Below are positions 8,391 to 15,602 of a DNA stretch of 27,926 nt, piece by piece (position 1 is the stretch's first letter; each line of letters starts with the position of its first letter). The notes beneath the pieces were generated by a model. That model saw only the letters and a program-made list of their open reading frames with translations, was not told the DNA's origin and did no database searches. Source of the stretch: Candidatus Bipolaricaulota bacterium (lineage in GTDB: Bacteria > Bipolaricaulota > Bipolaricaulia > Bipolaricaulales > Bipolaricaulaceae); NCBI GenBank assembly GCA_021129895.1, contig JAJOKL010000138.1, forward strand, positions 1-27,926. Direction: 5' to 3'. The position numbers were made by a program, and so were the translations under genes.

Positions 8391-10780
8391 TGGCGAGCGA
8401 AGGTAGGGCCATGCCAGGAGCCGCTGAAGCAGAGGCCCAGGAAGGTACGGTCCTCGAGGCCCTGCTCAGAGCGCTTGAGCGGGCGGCCGCTTACAACCGG
8501 CACGATCAGGTTGCTCCTGCGGTGATTCTGTGGCCGGACAAGGCACGCCAGTGGGAGCCGCTGGCCCCGCGGCTGCGCCAGGCACTGCCCCAGTTTCTCA
8601 CTTTGGGACCATACAACCCCCAGGAGAAGACCGGGCCTGCCATCTGGCTCAAGTGCATGATCGCCCGCACCCTCCCCGAGGCCGACTGGCCCGAAGGTGC
8701 CGTCCCCATCCTGTATCTTCCGGGGATAAGCCGCCACGAGTTGCGGGCCGTGGAAAGGTGTCCGGCGGAGCTCCAGCCGCTGGCCGAACTCCAATTCCGA
8801 GGCGTGTGGTTCACCCAGGAGAACACCAAGGACTGGACGGTCTATGCCTTTTTGACCTCCAAGCGCGGTGGGCTCGAGCTGGATATAGCTCCCACGGAGG
8901 AGACCCGCGAGGCGCTCCTCAACGCCCTCACCAAGCTGGCCGACGTCCCGGTGGCGGAACTGCGCGGGCGGAGGCTCCACGCGGAGGACTTCCGGGCTCT
9001 CTTGCAGCCGGACCTCGTGCGGCAGCTCCTGCGCTGGCTTGACGCGCCCGAGGAGACGCGGGCGAGCTGGACACTGGAGGAGTGGCAGGCTTTTTGCGCC
9101 TCCTGCCGCGAGCGCTATGGCTTCGATCCGGAGTCGGACGGGGTGCTCGGGGGAGCCGAGAGGCTCGGCAGCCAGCAAGGGCCGTGGGAACACGTTTGGC
9201 AGCGGTTCGCCGAGGCCCCGGCCGCCTACCCCCACCTTCCCGATCTTCTGCGGCGGGCAAAGCCCGAGGACGAACCTCCTCTGTTCTTCCGCGAAGAGAG
9301 CTGGCCACAGTGCAACGAACGGGCCGAGGAGGAACTGCGCGCAGAGCTCCTAGAACTGGAATCACTTCCGCCGGAAGCAGCCGCTCACAAGCTTGAGGAA
9401 CTCGAATCCAAGCATAAAGTGCGCCAGGCTTGGGTGTGGGCCAAGCTGGGTCAAGCTCCGCTTGCCAAGGCGTTGGAACACCTCGTCCACATGGCCCAGG
9501 TCGCTAAAAGACCTTTGGGGGGAGAGGACCTCGAAGCCATGGCGGCAGCCTATGTTGCCCAAGGCTGGCAGGCCGACGCCGCGGCGCTTGAGGCTCTGGC
9601 CGTTGTCAAAAAGTCCGAGGACGTGCGGGCGGTAACGGCAGCGCTTCGGGCCATCTACAAACCGTGGCTTGAGCAGGCAGCTGAGCGGTTCCAAGAGCTT
9701 GCCAGAGAAGCTCCTTTTCCCGAATTGGCTCGTGATACGGGAAGCAGTCTGAGCAATTTAAAGCCGGGCACCTGTGTTCTGTTCGCGGACGGGCTCCGCT
9801 TGGACCTTGGCAAACGGCTGAGCGATACCCTGAAGGGTTTGGGGTTCATGGTCGAGGAAACTTGGCGGTGGGTACCGCTCCCCCCGGTGACGCCGACGGC
9901 CAAGCCCGCCGCCTCGCCCGTAGCCGCCTTCCTCAAAGGGGAAGCCTCAGAGGCAGCGGAATTCCGGCCCCAGATCCGGGAGACGGGACAGCCGCTTACC
10001 GCCGATCGTTTTCGCAAACTCCTGGGCGAGCAGGGCTTTCAAGTGCTTGCGCAGGGTGAGACTGGCGATCCGGAGGGCCTGGCCTGGACTGAATACGGCG
10101 AGATCGACCGGAGGGGTCACCAGGAGGGCTGGAAGCTCGTCCGCCGCATCGCGGAGGAACTGGACGGCCTGGTAGATCGGATCAGGGAGCTCCTCGGGGC
10201 AGGATGGCGCGAGGTGCGCGTGGTCACCGATCACGGATGGCTGCTCCTGCCCGGCGGGCTCCCGAAAGTGGAGATGCCCCACTACTTGGTGGAGAGCCGC
10301 TGGACGCGGTGCGGCGCGCTTAAGCCGGGGGCGAAGGTCGATTTTCTCACCGTCCCGTGGTATTGGAACCCAGAGGTGGCTGTGGTCATGGCACCGGGAA
10401 TTGGGAGTTTCCAGGCGGCTGAATACTCACATGGAAGTTTGAGCCTCCAGGAGTGCGTGGTGTTGGACCTCGTTGTTCGCCCGGCGGCCACATCCGCTCT
10501 CCGAGCGGTTATAGAATCGCACCGTTGGATCGGCATGCGCTGCAGAGTGAGGGTCAGGGGTGCTGGTGAGGGTTGGCATGTGGATCTGAGGACTAAGGCC
10601 GCCGCCCCGGCTACCTCGCTGTTGAAGGACAAGGAGGCCAAGCCGGTAAAACCGGAGGGCGAGACATCCCTTGTCGTCGACGATCCCGATCAAGAGGGGG
10701 CAGTGGCCCTCATCGTGCTGTTGGATCCGCAAGGCCGGGTGGTGGCCAAGCAGAAGACGATCGTGGGGGGAGAGGAGTAA
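8390..10780 (+). CDS. pglZ: PglZ, BREX type 1 alkaline-phosphatase-superfamily protein
   Basis: 796-aa PglZ, the core BREX protein of the alkaline phosphatase superfamily; homologues bind divalent metal and nuclease activity has been reported for some. The N-terminal half carries the type 1 pattern, with 'WPDKARQWEPL' and 'WFTQENTKDW'. The PglZ domain follows, with 'CVLFADGLRLDL' (Asp near residue 465, probable metal ligand) and 'VVTDHGWLLLPGGLPK' (TDHGW near 612-616, the other metal-binding signature). The ATG overlaps the pglX stop by one base and GGGGGAAG lies just upstream; ATG 8411 is a possible later start. brxL begins 2 bp after the TAA. Length is normal for type 1 PglZ and no disruption is visible. 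Confidence 0.92.
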   Translation: MASEGRAMPGAAEAEAQEGTVLEALLRALERAAAYNRHDQVAPAVILWPDKARQWEPLAPRLRQALPQFLTLGPYNPQEKTGPAIWLKCMIARTLPEADWPEGAVPILYLPGISRHELRAVERCPAELQPLAELQFRGVWFTQENTKDWTVYAFLTSKRGGLELDIAPTEETREALLNALTKLADVPVAELRGRRLHAEDFRALLQPDLVRQLLRWLDAPEETRASWTLEEWQAFCASCRERYGFDPESDGVLGGAERLGSQQGPWEHVWQRFAEAPAAYPHLPDLLRRAKPEDEPPLFFREESWPQCNERAEEELRAELLELESLPPEAAAHKLEELESKHKVRQAWVWAKLGQAPLAKALEHLVHMAQVAKRPLGGEDLEAMAAAYVAQGWQADAAALEALAVVKKSEDVRAVTAALRAIYKPWLEQAAERFQELAREAPFPELARDTGSSLSNLKPGTCVLFADGLRLDLGKRLSDTLKGLGFMVEETWRWVPLPPVTPTAKPAASPVAAFLKGEASEAAEFRPQIRETGQPLTADRFRKLLGEQGFQVLAQGETGDPEGLAWTEYGEIDRRGHQEGWKLVRRIAEELDGLVDRIRELLGAGWREVRVVTDHGWLLLPGGLPKVEMPHYLVESRWTRCGALKPGAKVDFLTVPWYWNPEVAVVMAPGIGSFQAAEYSHGSLSLQECVVLDLVVRPAATSALRAVIESHRWIGMRCRVRVRGAGEGWHVDLRTKAAAPATSLLKDKEAKPVKPEGETSLVVDDPDQEGAVALIVLLDPQGRVVAKQKTIVGGEE

Positions 10781-10782
10781 CC

Positions 10783-12831
10783 ATGAAACTCGATGCACTT
10801 GATCAAATCGCAGCCAGGGCATTTGAAGGTTACATCGTACGAAAAGATCTTGTCCGCAAGTTTAAGGCCCAGTACCCCGTGCCCACCTATGTGGTTGAGT
10901 TCATGCTCGGGCGCTATTGCGCCAGCACCGACGAGGAAGAGATCCGCGAGGGCCTGCAGATAGTTGAGCACCAACTTTCCTACCGGACAGTGCGGGCGGG
11001 TGAGGAGGAACTGTTCAAAGCTCGGGCCCGCGAGATGGGCTCGATAAAGATCATCGATTTGGTCCAGGCCCGCCTTGACACGAGAACCGACTCTTACATA
11101 GCCACCCTTCCCAGCCTTAAGCTCACGGATGTACGGATCGACAGCGAGCTCGTTCGGGAAAACGAGCGGATGCTTACGGGCGGGTTCTACGCCGAAGTTG
11201 AGTTGGAATATGACGCAGCTATTGCACAGGAGAAGCACGGCCGACCCTTTGGCATCGTAAGCCTACGCGAGATACAGCTGTCCAAGCGCGGGGTGCTGGA
11301 GCCCCTCATCCGCGGCCGGGAGCTCTTTACAACCGAAGAATGGAAGAAGTTCCTCATAAGGAGTATCGGACTTGAACCCGATGCCCTTTCACCTCGAGCC
11401 CAAGACATAGTGCTTTTGCGGATGGTGCCGTTTGTGGAACGCAACTACAACCTGGTAGAGCTTGGGCCCCGCGGCACAGGGAAAAGCCACATCTACCAAC
11501 AGATATCCCCGTATGCCCATCTTATCTCGGGCGGGAAAACCACTGTGGCGAAGATGTTCGTCAATTTGGCAAATGGCCAACGGGGCTTGGTTTGTCAATA
11601 TGATGTTGTCTGTTTTGACGAGATTTCAGGGGTAGCGTTTGACCAAAAGGACGGGGTCAACATCATGAAGGGCTACATGGAATCCGGCGAGTTCAGCCGT
11701 GGTAAGGAGAGCATCCGGGCGGACGGCTCGCTCGTGTTTGTGGGTAACCTCGACGTAGACGTAGAGCACCAACAAAGGATCGGACACCTGTTTGAGCCCC
11801 TTCCACCAGAGATGCGGAACGACACTGCCTTCATGGACAGAATTCACTGTTACGTCCCAGGATGGGAGTTCCCAAAGTTGAACCCGTTGGAGCATTTGAC
11901 CGACCACTTTGGCTTGGTGAGCGATTTCCTGTCCGAGTGCTGGCACCGACTGCGCATGCAGAGCCGGGTTTCGGTGCTCCAAAACAGGGTCTTCTGGGGA
12001 GGGGCCTTGAGCGGGCGCGATATCACGGCCGTTCAGAAGACGACAAGCGGCTTGCTGAAGCTACTTTATCCGGACCCGGAAACCCCTGTCCCCGACGAAG
12101 ACCTTGAATGGGCGGTACGTCTCGCCCTAGAGTGCCGCCGCCGAGTGAAGGAGCAGCAAAAGCGGATATTGGCAACGGAGTTCCGCAACACCCATTTCAG
12201 CTACTACCTGGGAGTTGAAGGTGTGGAAAAGTTCGTGGCCACACCAGAACTTCAGAGTGAAGGCCAGATAGGCACCGATCCGCTCCCCCCGGGGCAAATT
12301 TGGACAATCAGCCCCGGTAGCCTCGATGAACAGCCAGGCCTTTTCCGAATCGACGTGACTGTTGGACCTGGGTCTGGGGTTAAGATTATGAATGCACCTG
12401 TCCCACCCCCATTCCGGGAAAGCGTGAATTACGCCGAACAAAACCTGTACGCCCGGGCCAAAGAGCTTGTGGGAGAACGAGACCCCCGTGCACACGAGTT
12501 TTCCGTACAGCTTCGGGCCTTCGACGCTCCCAAGTCAGGGGGCTCGACCGGTGTGGCCGTGCTCTTGGCCCTTTGCAGTGCCCTGCTCCAAAAGAGCATC
12601 CGCGGGGGACTTATCGTGGTTGGCCAACTGAATCTGGGCGGCTCCATTGATCCGGTTTACAACGCAGTTAATGTAGCGGAACTGGCCCTTGAGAAGGGGG
12701 CTACCACGCTCCTCATGCCGATCAGTTGCCGTAAGCAGCTCATGGCCCTGTCCGATGAAACCGCAGCCAAGCTGAACATTCAATTCTACATAGACACCCG
12801 TGATGCGTTGCTGAAGGCCATACATGAATAG
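10783..12831 (+). CDS. brxL: BrxL, BREX AAA+ protein with Lon-like C-terminal domain
   Basis: 682-aa AAA+ protein that marks type 1 BREX. An N-terminal helical domain is followed by Walker A 'GPRGTGKSH' near residues 228-236 and Walker B 'VCFDEIS' near 277-283. A sensor-like 'LVFVGNLD' follows, and then a Lon-type C-terminal domain from about residue 570. The nucleophile region reads 'PKSGGSTG', matching Lon 'PKDGPSAG' with its serine. The segment that should carry the Lon catalytic lysine ('GGLKEK') reads 'DPVYNAVNVAEL' and has no lysine, so protease activity is doubtful. BrxL homologues are known to form DNA-binding ring assemblies. GGGGGGAGAGG precedes the ATG. It is the last gene of the cluster, and I see no strong terminator after it. 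Composition (58% G+C in one sampled line) is lower than in pglX. Confidence 0.93.
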   Translation: MKLDALDQIAARAFEGYIVRKDLVRKFKAQYPVPTYVVEFMLGRYCASTDEEEIREGLQIVEHQLSYRTVRAGEEELFKARAREMGSIKIIDLVQARLDTRTDSYIATLPSLKLTDVRIDSELVRENERMLTGGFYAEVELEYDAAIAQEKHGRPFGIVSLREIQLSKRGVLEPLIRGRELFTTEEWKKFLIRSIGLEPDALSPRAQDIVLLRMVPFVERNYNLVELGPRGTGKSHIYQQISPYAHLISGGKTTVAKMFVNLANGQRGLVCQYDVVCFDEISGVAFDQKDGVNIMKGYMESGEFSRGKESIRADGSLVFVGNLDVDVEHQQRIGHLFEPLPPEMRNDTAFMDRIHCYVPGWEFPKLNPLEHLTDHFGLVSDFLSECWHRLRMQSRVSVLQNRVFWGGALSGRDITAVQKTTSGLLKLLYPDPETPVPDEDLEWAVRLALECRRRVKEQQKRILATEFRNTHFSYYLGVEGVEKFVATPELQSEGQIGTDPLPPGQIWTISPGSLDEQPGLFRIDVTVGPGSGVKIMNAPVPPPFRESVNYAEQNLYARAKELVGERDPRAHEFSVQLRAFDAPKSGGSTGVAVLLALCSALLQKSIRGGLIVVGQLNLGGSIDPVYNAVNVAELALEKGATTLLMPISCRKQLMALSDETAAKLNIQFYIDTRDALLKAIHE

Positions 12832-12994
12832 AGAACACAAAGTTTTGCATAGCGCCTCATTTAGTGTGTCCGACGGCATGGTAGCTTCCCATCTGTATTT
12901 CCGCGAACCCTCGTAGCCTCCTAGCCAGTAACTTCTCGTTCTCCTGCGCCAACACCAAGTATAGCAACTTCTCCGCCGCCCCAGGCCCACGGAG
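12832..12994. other. Right-hand boundary of the BREX island; no intact gene
   Basis: A gap of about 160 bp whose first part is AT-richer (47% G+C over 12841-12900) than the chromosome after it (63% over 12961-13020). The minus strand holds a frame from about 12970 down to a stop at 12866, containing 'YLVLAQENEKLLARRL'; it looks amphipathic and coding-like but I cannot assign it. No tRNA, direct repeat or clear attachment site is visible. The composition change near 12965 and the headless gene that follows make this the most likely insertion junction. Confidence 0.4.
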
Positions 12995-13078
12995 ATGGTG
13001 GAGGTGAAGCTCTCTCCCGAGGCCGTGGGGGAGCTGGCCCGGCTTTCCGAGGTGCGGGTGGAGGTGATCCCGGGGTGA
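12995..13078 (+). pseudogene. Possible 3' remnant of a gene truncated at the island edge
   Basis: A 27-codon frame, 'MVEVKLSPEAVGELARLSEV' plus 7 residues, open upstream to a TAG at 12962. Codon use resembles the chromosomal genes to its right rather than the AT-richer sequence to its left. Its TGA overlaps the GTG start of the DUF1667 gene by 4 bp (GTGA), the usual arrangement between co-operonic genes. In other anaerobes DUF1667 genes directly follow an NAD(P)/FAD-dependent oxidoreductase, so this may be the last part of such a gene; that is inference and the peptide alone is too short to identify. It could also be a genuine mini-gene or chance. Confidence 0.4.
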
Positions 13079-13440
13079 GGCGGGAGCTGGTGTGCGTGTC
13101 CTGTCCGGTGGGCTGCCAGCTCACGGTGGAGGTGCAAGCCGGTCGGGTGGCCTCGGTGTCCGGGAACCGCTGCCCCCGAGGGGAGGCCTATGCCCGGGAG
13201 GAGGCGGTGGACCCCAAGCGGGTGTTGATGAGCTTGGTGAAGGTGGTGGGAGGGGAACGGCCAGTGGTATCGGTAAAGACCGACCGTCCCATCCCCAAGC
13301 GGCTCATCCCTCAGGCCATGGAGATCGTCCGGGCATTGACCGTGCCGGCCCCGGTGAGGATCGAACAGGTTCTGGCCGAGGACATCGGGGGCACCGGGGC
13401 GAACTTGGTTGCCACCAGAGATGTGGCCCAGGTCCGCTAA
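13075..13440 (+). CDS. DUF1667 cysteine-rich redox-associated protein
   Basis: A 121-aa protein with an N-terminal four-cysteine motif: C7-x2-C10-x3-C14 and C33 in 'GNRCPRGEAY'. This resembles the iron-sulfur or zinc-binding start of molybdopterin oxidoreductases and is the hallmark of the DUF1667 family. The rest contains 'PVVSVKTDRPIPKRLIPQAM', also typical. In Thermotoga and clostridia the family is encoded with a GlpA-type glycerol-3-phosphate dehydrogenase and an FAD-dependent NAD(P) oxidoreductase. Neither full gene is present here, so this copy is probably an orphan left after insertion of the BREX cluster. The GTG start overlaps the upstream remnant. Confidence 0.75.
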   Translation: MRRELVCVSCPVGCQLTVEVQAGRVASVSGNRCPRGEAYAREEAVDPKRVLMSLVKVVGGERPVVSVKTDRPIPKRLIPQAMEIVRALTVPAPVRIEQVLAEDIGGTGANLVATRDVAQVR

Positions 13441-13462
13441 GGGCTTGCCTGGAGAGTGGCGT

Positions 13463-13470
13463 TATATAAA
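13463..13470 (+). promoter_or_regulatory. Candidate -10 element for a near-leaderless pit transcript
   Basis: TATATAAA ends 11 nt before the pit ATG at 13482, in an otherwise GC-rich region, and no Shine-Dalgarno sequence lies between. A start point about 7 nt downstream of such a box would fall within a few bases of the ATG. No convincing -35 at 16-18 bp spacing is seen; TTGCCT at 13445-13450 is too close. Confidence 0.4.
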
Positions 13471-13481
13471 CTTCTCAAAAC

Positions 13482-14432
13482 ATGCTTGAGCTAATGGTAT
13501 TGTTCATAGCCGGAGCGTACACGGGTTGGAACATCGGGGCCAATGACGCCGCCAACTGCATCGGTACCTCGGTGGGTTCCGGGCTTCTGTCCTACCGAAA
13601 GGGGATCCTGCTGGTGGCGGTCTTTGTGGTGGTGGGGGCGCTACTGCAGGGGCAGAACGTGATGAAGACCATCGGCAATGGCATAGTCACCGAGCAGCTG
13701 CCGGTGGCGGCGGTACTGGCTGCCCTGGTCTCTGCCAGCCTGTTCGTAACCCTGGCCACCTGGTTCAAGCTGCCGGTGTCCACATCCCAGGCCATCGTGG
13801 GGGGTGTGGCGGGGGGCTTCTCCACCGGCCTGGAGGTGAACCTAACTAAGCTAGCCACCATCGCTCAAATCTGGGTGGTGTGCCCATTTCTAACCGGACT
13901 TTTGGCCTTCGTGTTTTACAAACTCTTGTCCTTCCCGGTTAACAAGATCCAGCGTCCCCAATTATGGGATAGAGTGGTGGGGGCGCTCCTGGTGGGGAGC
14001 GCCACCTATGTGGCCTTCTCCCTGGGCGCTAACGACGTGGGCAACTCGGTGGGTCATCTGGCCAATTTAGGGTTTTCCCCCCGCTGGCTGGCCCTGATGG
14101 GGGGCGGGGCGCTGGCCTTGGGGGCGCTGAGCTTCGGGCATCGGGTTACCGAGACGGTGGGAAGCGGGATCACAACGCTGGACCCCTTGAGCGCCTCTGC
14201 CGCTCAGCTGGCCGCCGCCTTGGGGGTGCACTTCTTCTCCGTTCTGGGAATCCCGGTGTCCACCTCCCAGTCGGTGGTGGGGGCAGTGGTGGGGGTGGGA
14301 TTGGTTCACGGCGTCAGGGCCATTGAGCGACGGCGGGTGCTGGAGATCCTGGGGGGGTGGGTAGCCACCCCTACGGTAGCCGGGCTGGTCTCCTTCGGCC
14401 TGTATCGACTGACCCTATTGCTTTTCCGGTGA
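13482..14432 (+). CDS. pit: PiT-family inorganic phosphate transporter
   Basis: A 316-aa integral membrane protein of the PiT (Pho4) family, low-affinity metal-phosphate symport driven by H+ or Na+. The two inverted-repeat signatures are present: 'GANDAANCIGTSVGSG' near residue 19 and 'SLGANDVGNSVGH' near residue 179. Both repeats also carry 'PVSTSQ' motifs. About nine to ten hydrophobic segments fill the rest. It stands alone on the + strand and converges on the DUF47/PhoU-like gene, a family usually encoded next to PiT and thought to modulate it. No ribosome-binding site precedes the ATG, but a TATATAAA box does, so the mRNA may be nearly leaderless. Confidence 0.93.
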   Translation: MLELMVLFIAGAYTGWNIGANDAANCIGTSVGSGLLSYRKGILLVAVFVVVGALLQGQNVMKTIGNGIVTEQLPVAAVLAALVSASLFVTLATWFKLPVSTSQAIVGGVAGGFSTGLEVNLTKLATIAQIWVVCPFLTGLLAFVFYKLLSFPVNKIQRPQLWDRVVGALLVGSATYVAFSLGANDVGNSVGHLANLGFSPRWLALMGGGALALGALSFGHRVTETVGSGITTLDPLSASAAQLAAALGVHFFSVLGIPVSTSQSVVGAVVGVGLVHGVRAIERRRVLEILGGWVATPTVAGLVSFGLYRLTLLLFR

Positions 14433-14455
14433 TCAGGGGGGCTTCGATTCGCAAG

Positions 14456-14473
14456 GCCGGGCTTAGGCCCGGC
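14456..14473. terminator. Hairpin between convergent pit and DUF47 genes
   Basis: GCCGGGC and GCCCGGC form a perfect 7-bp GC stem around the loop TTAG. It lies between the convergent pit and DUF47 genes and overlaps the DUF47 stop codon. There is no T-tract on either side, so it may slow polymerase in both directions but is not a classic intrinsic terminator. Confidence 0.4.
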
Positions 14474-15104
14474 GCTGGGCCACCATGATCTCGATCCGGT
14501 CCGACAGGTCCTCAGCCCGGTCCGACAGCTCCACCAACACCTCGATGAAGTCCCGCACGTGGATCTTGCGAGCCAGGTCGATGTCCATGCGGAACAGCTT
14601 CTTTATCGCCTCCCGCTCCAGGTGGTCCACCTCCGACTCCATGTTCTCGATCCGATGGGTGGAGTCCAAGGCGTGCCGCATATCCGTGAACAGGAGATGC
14701 AGGGCGGTCTTGACCTCGGTGAAGATGTCCACGCTCTTTTCCGCGATGGCCCGGATCAGGGGCTCCAGGTCCTGGGGGATATCCACCCGCTGGGGGAGGA
14801 GGTAGTCCAGGGTGGCCTCGGCGGCGTTGGCCAGTTTGTCCACCCCTTCGATGATCTCCAAGATATCCCGGCGGGAACTAGCAAGGAGCGCCCCTTTCAA
14901 GATCTCCGCTTCCACCTTGCGGCGCACGTCGTCGGCGCGGCCCTCGGCGCGGTGGGTGGCATAGGCCAGCTCCTCTGCGGCGGCCAGGTCCCCTGCCAGG
15001 TAGGAGGTGATCGCTTTTTGGAAGGACTCGATGGCCTGTTCCACCTGCTGGAGGTGTTCTTTGACCAGGTTTTCCACCCGCTTCCAGCTTCTTCCGAATG
15101 CCAT
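14463..15104 (-). CDS. DUF47 / PhoU-like protein, probable phosphate transport regulator
   Basis: A 213-aa all-helical protein of the DUF47 (TIGR00153) family, distant PhoU relatives nearly always found beside PiT transporters. Seen motifs include 'FGRSWKRVENLV' at the N-terminus, 'RRDILEIIEGVDKLANAAE' in the middle and 'LVELSDRAEDLSDRIEIMV' at the C-terminus, with heptad-like acidic positions that in PhoU proteins bind metal. The frame extends to a TTG at 15146, but I take the ATG at 15104 because the family begins there and AAAGGT lies just upstream. It converges with pit and diverges from the Fur-type regulator. Confidence 0.87.
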   Translation of the reverse strand: MAFGRSWKRVENLVKEHLQQVEQAIESFQKAITSYLAGDLAAAEELAYATHRAEGRADDVRRKVEAEILKGALLASSRRDILEIIEGVDKLANAAEATLDYLLPQRVDIPQDLEPLIRAIAEKSVDIFTEVKTALHLLFTDMRHALDSTHRIENMESEVDHLEREAIKKLFRMDIDLARKIHVRDFIEVLVELSDRAEDLSDRIEIMVAQRRA

Positions 15105-15185
15105 ATCGACCTTTACCAGGATACAACAGGACTTACGGTGGGGCAACCGGGGTGGCGAGTTAGTTGAGACATTGTATCATTTAGG
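15105..15185. promoter_or_regulatory. Divergent promoter region for DUF47 and the zinc operon
   Basis: An 81-bp region between divergent genes. Rightward, TATCAT (15175-15180) ends 5 nt before the GTG of the Fur-type gene, with no Shine-Dalgarno sequence; transcription from it would start almost at the GTG. Leftward, TATCCT on the minus strand (15123-15118) ends 13 nt before the DUF47 ATG and would give a leader of only a few nucleotides including AAAGGT. The AT-rich stretch 15161-15183 is where a Fur/Zur operator would be expected, but I see no convincing palindrome. Confidence 0.4.
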
Positions 15186-15602
15186 GTGCAGCTGGAAAGG
15201 CAGTTGCGGAAAGCCGGGTTTCGCGTGACCCGTGCGCGGCGGGTTGTCGCCGCAGCCTTGGCCACGGCGGGGAGGCCTCTGTCCCCAGCAGAGGTGCTGG
15301 CTGCCGCTCGCCGAGGCCACCCCGGCCTGGGGCGGGCTACCGTCTATCGAACCCTCAACCTGCTGGTGCGGGTGGGACTGGTCGTCCCCCGACCCGGCCC
15401 CGGAGGGGTCAGATATTCGCTGGCTTCGGAGGGGATGCACCGGCTGGTGTGCCGGAACTGCGGGGCGGAGCGCCTTCTGGCCGATTGCCCGGCCGGAGGC
15501 TTGGCGGAAGAGCTGGCCCGAAGATACGGATTCCAGGTGGAAGGGCACCTGCTCGAGTTCTACGGGCTGTGCCCGGACTGTCGAAGGAGGGCCAAACCAT
15601 GA
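15186..15602 (+). CDS. zur: Fur-family transcriptional regulator, probably Zur
   Basis: A 138-aa Fur-superfamily repressor. An N-terminal winged helix carries 'GFRVTRARRVV' and the recognition-helix signature 'ATVYRTLNLL' at residues 51-60. The dimerisation domain has two CxxC pairs, C89/C92 and C129/C132, forming the structural zinc site. The usual HHHH stretch before the first pair is reduced to 'MHRLVC'. Position as first gene of a tight operon with znuA, znuC and znuB suggests it senses zinc and represses its own operon; Mn or Fe sensing cannot be excluded. Its TGA overlaps the znuA ATG (ATGA). The GTG start follows a TATCAT box by 5 nt, suggesting a leaderless message. Confidence 0.85.
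   Translation: MQLERQLRKAGFRVTRARRVVAAALATAGRPLSPAEVLAAARRGHPGLGRATVYRTLNLLVRVGLVVPRPGPGGVRYSLASEGMHRLVCRNCGAERLLADCPAGGLAEELARRYGFQVEGHLLEFYGLCPDCRRRAKP

Noticed and set aside
8084..9235. A 383-codon minus-strand open frame across the pglX-pglZ junction
   Set aside because: It is antisense to two well-supported genes, with no recognisable motif and a composition explained by the opposite strand.
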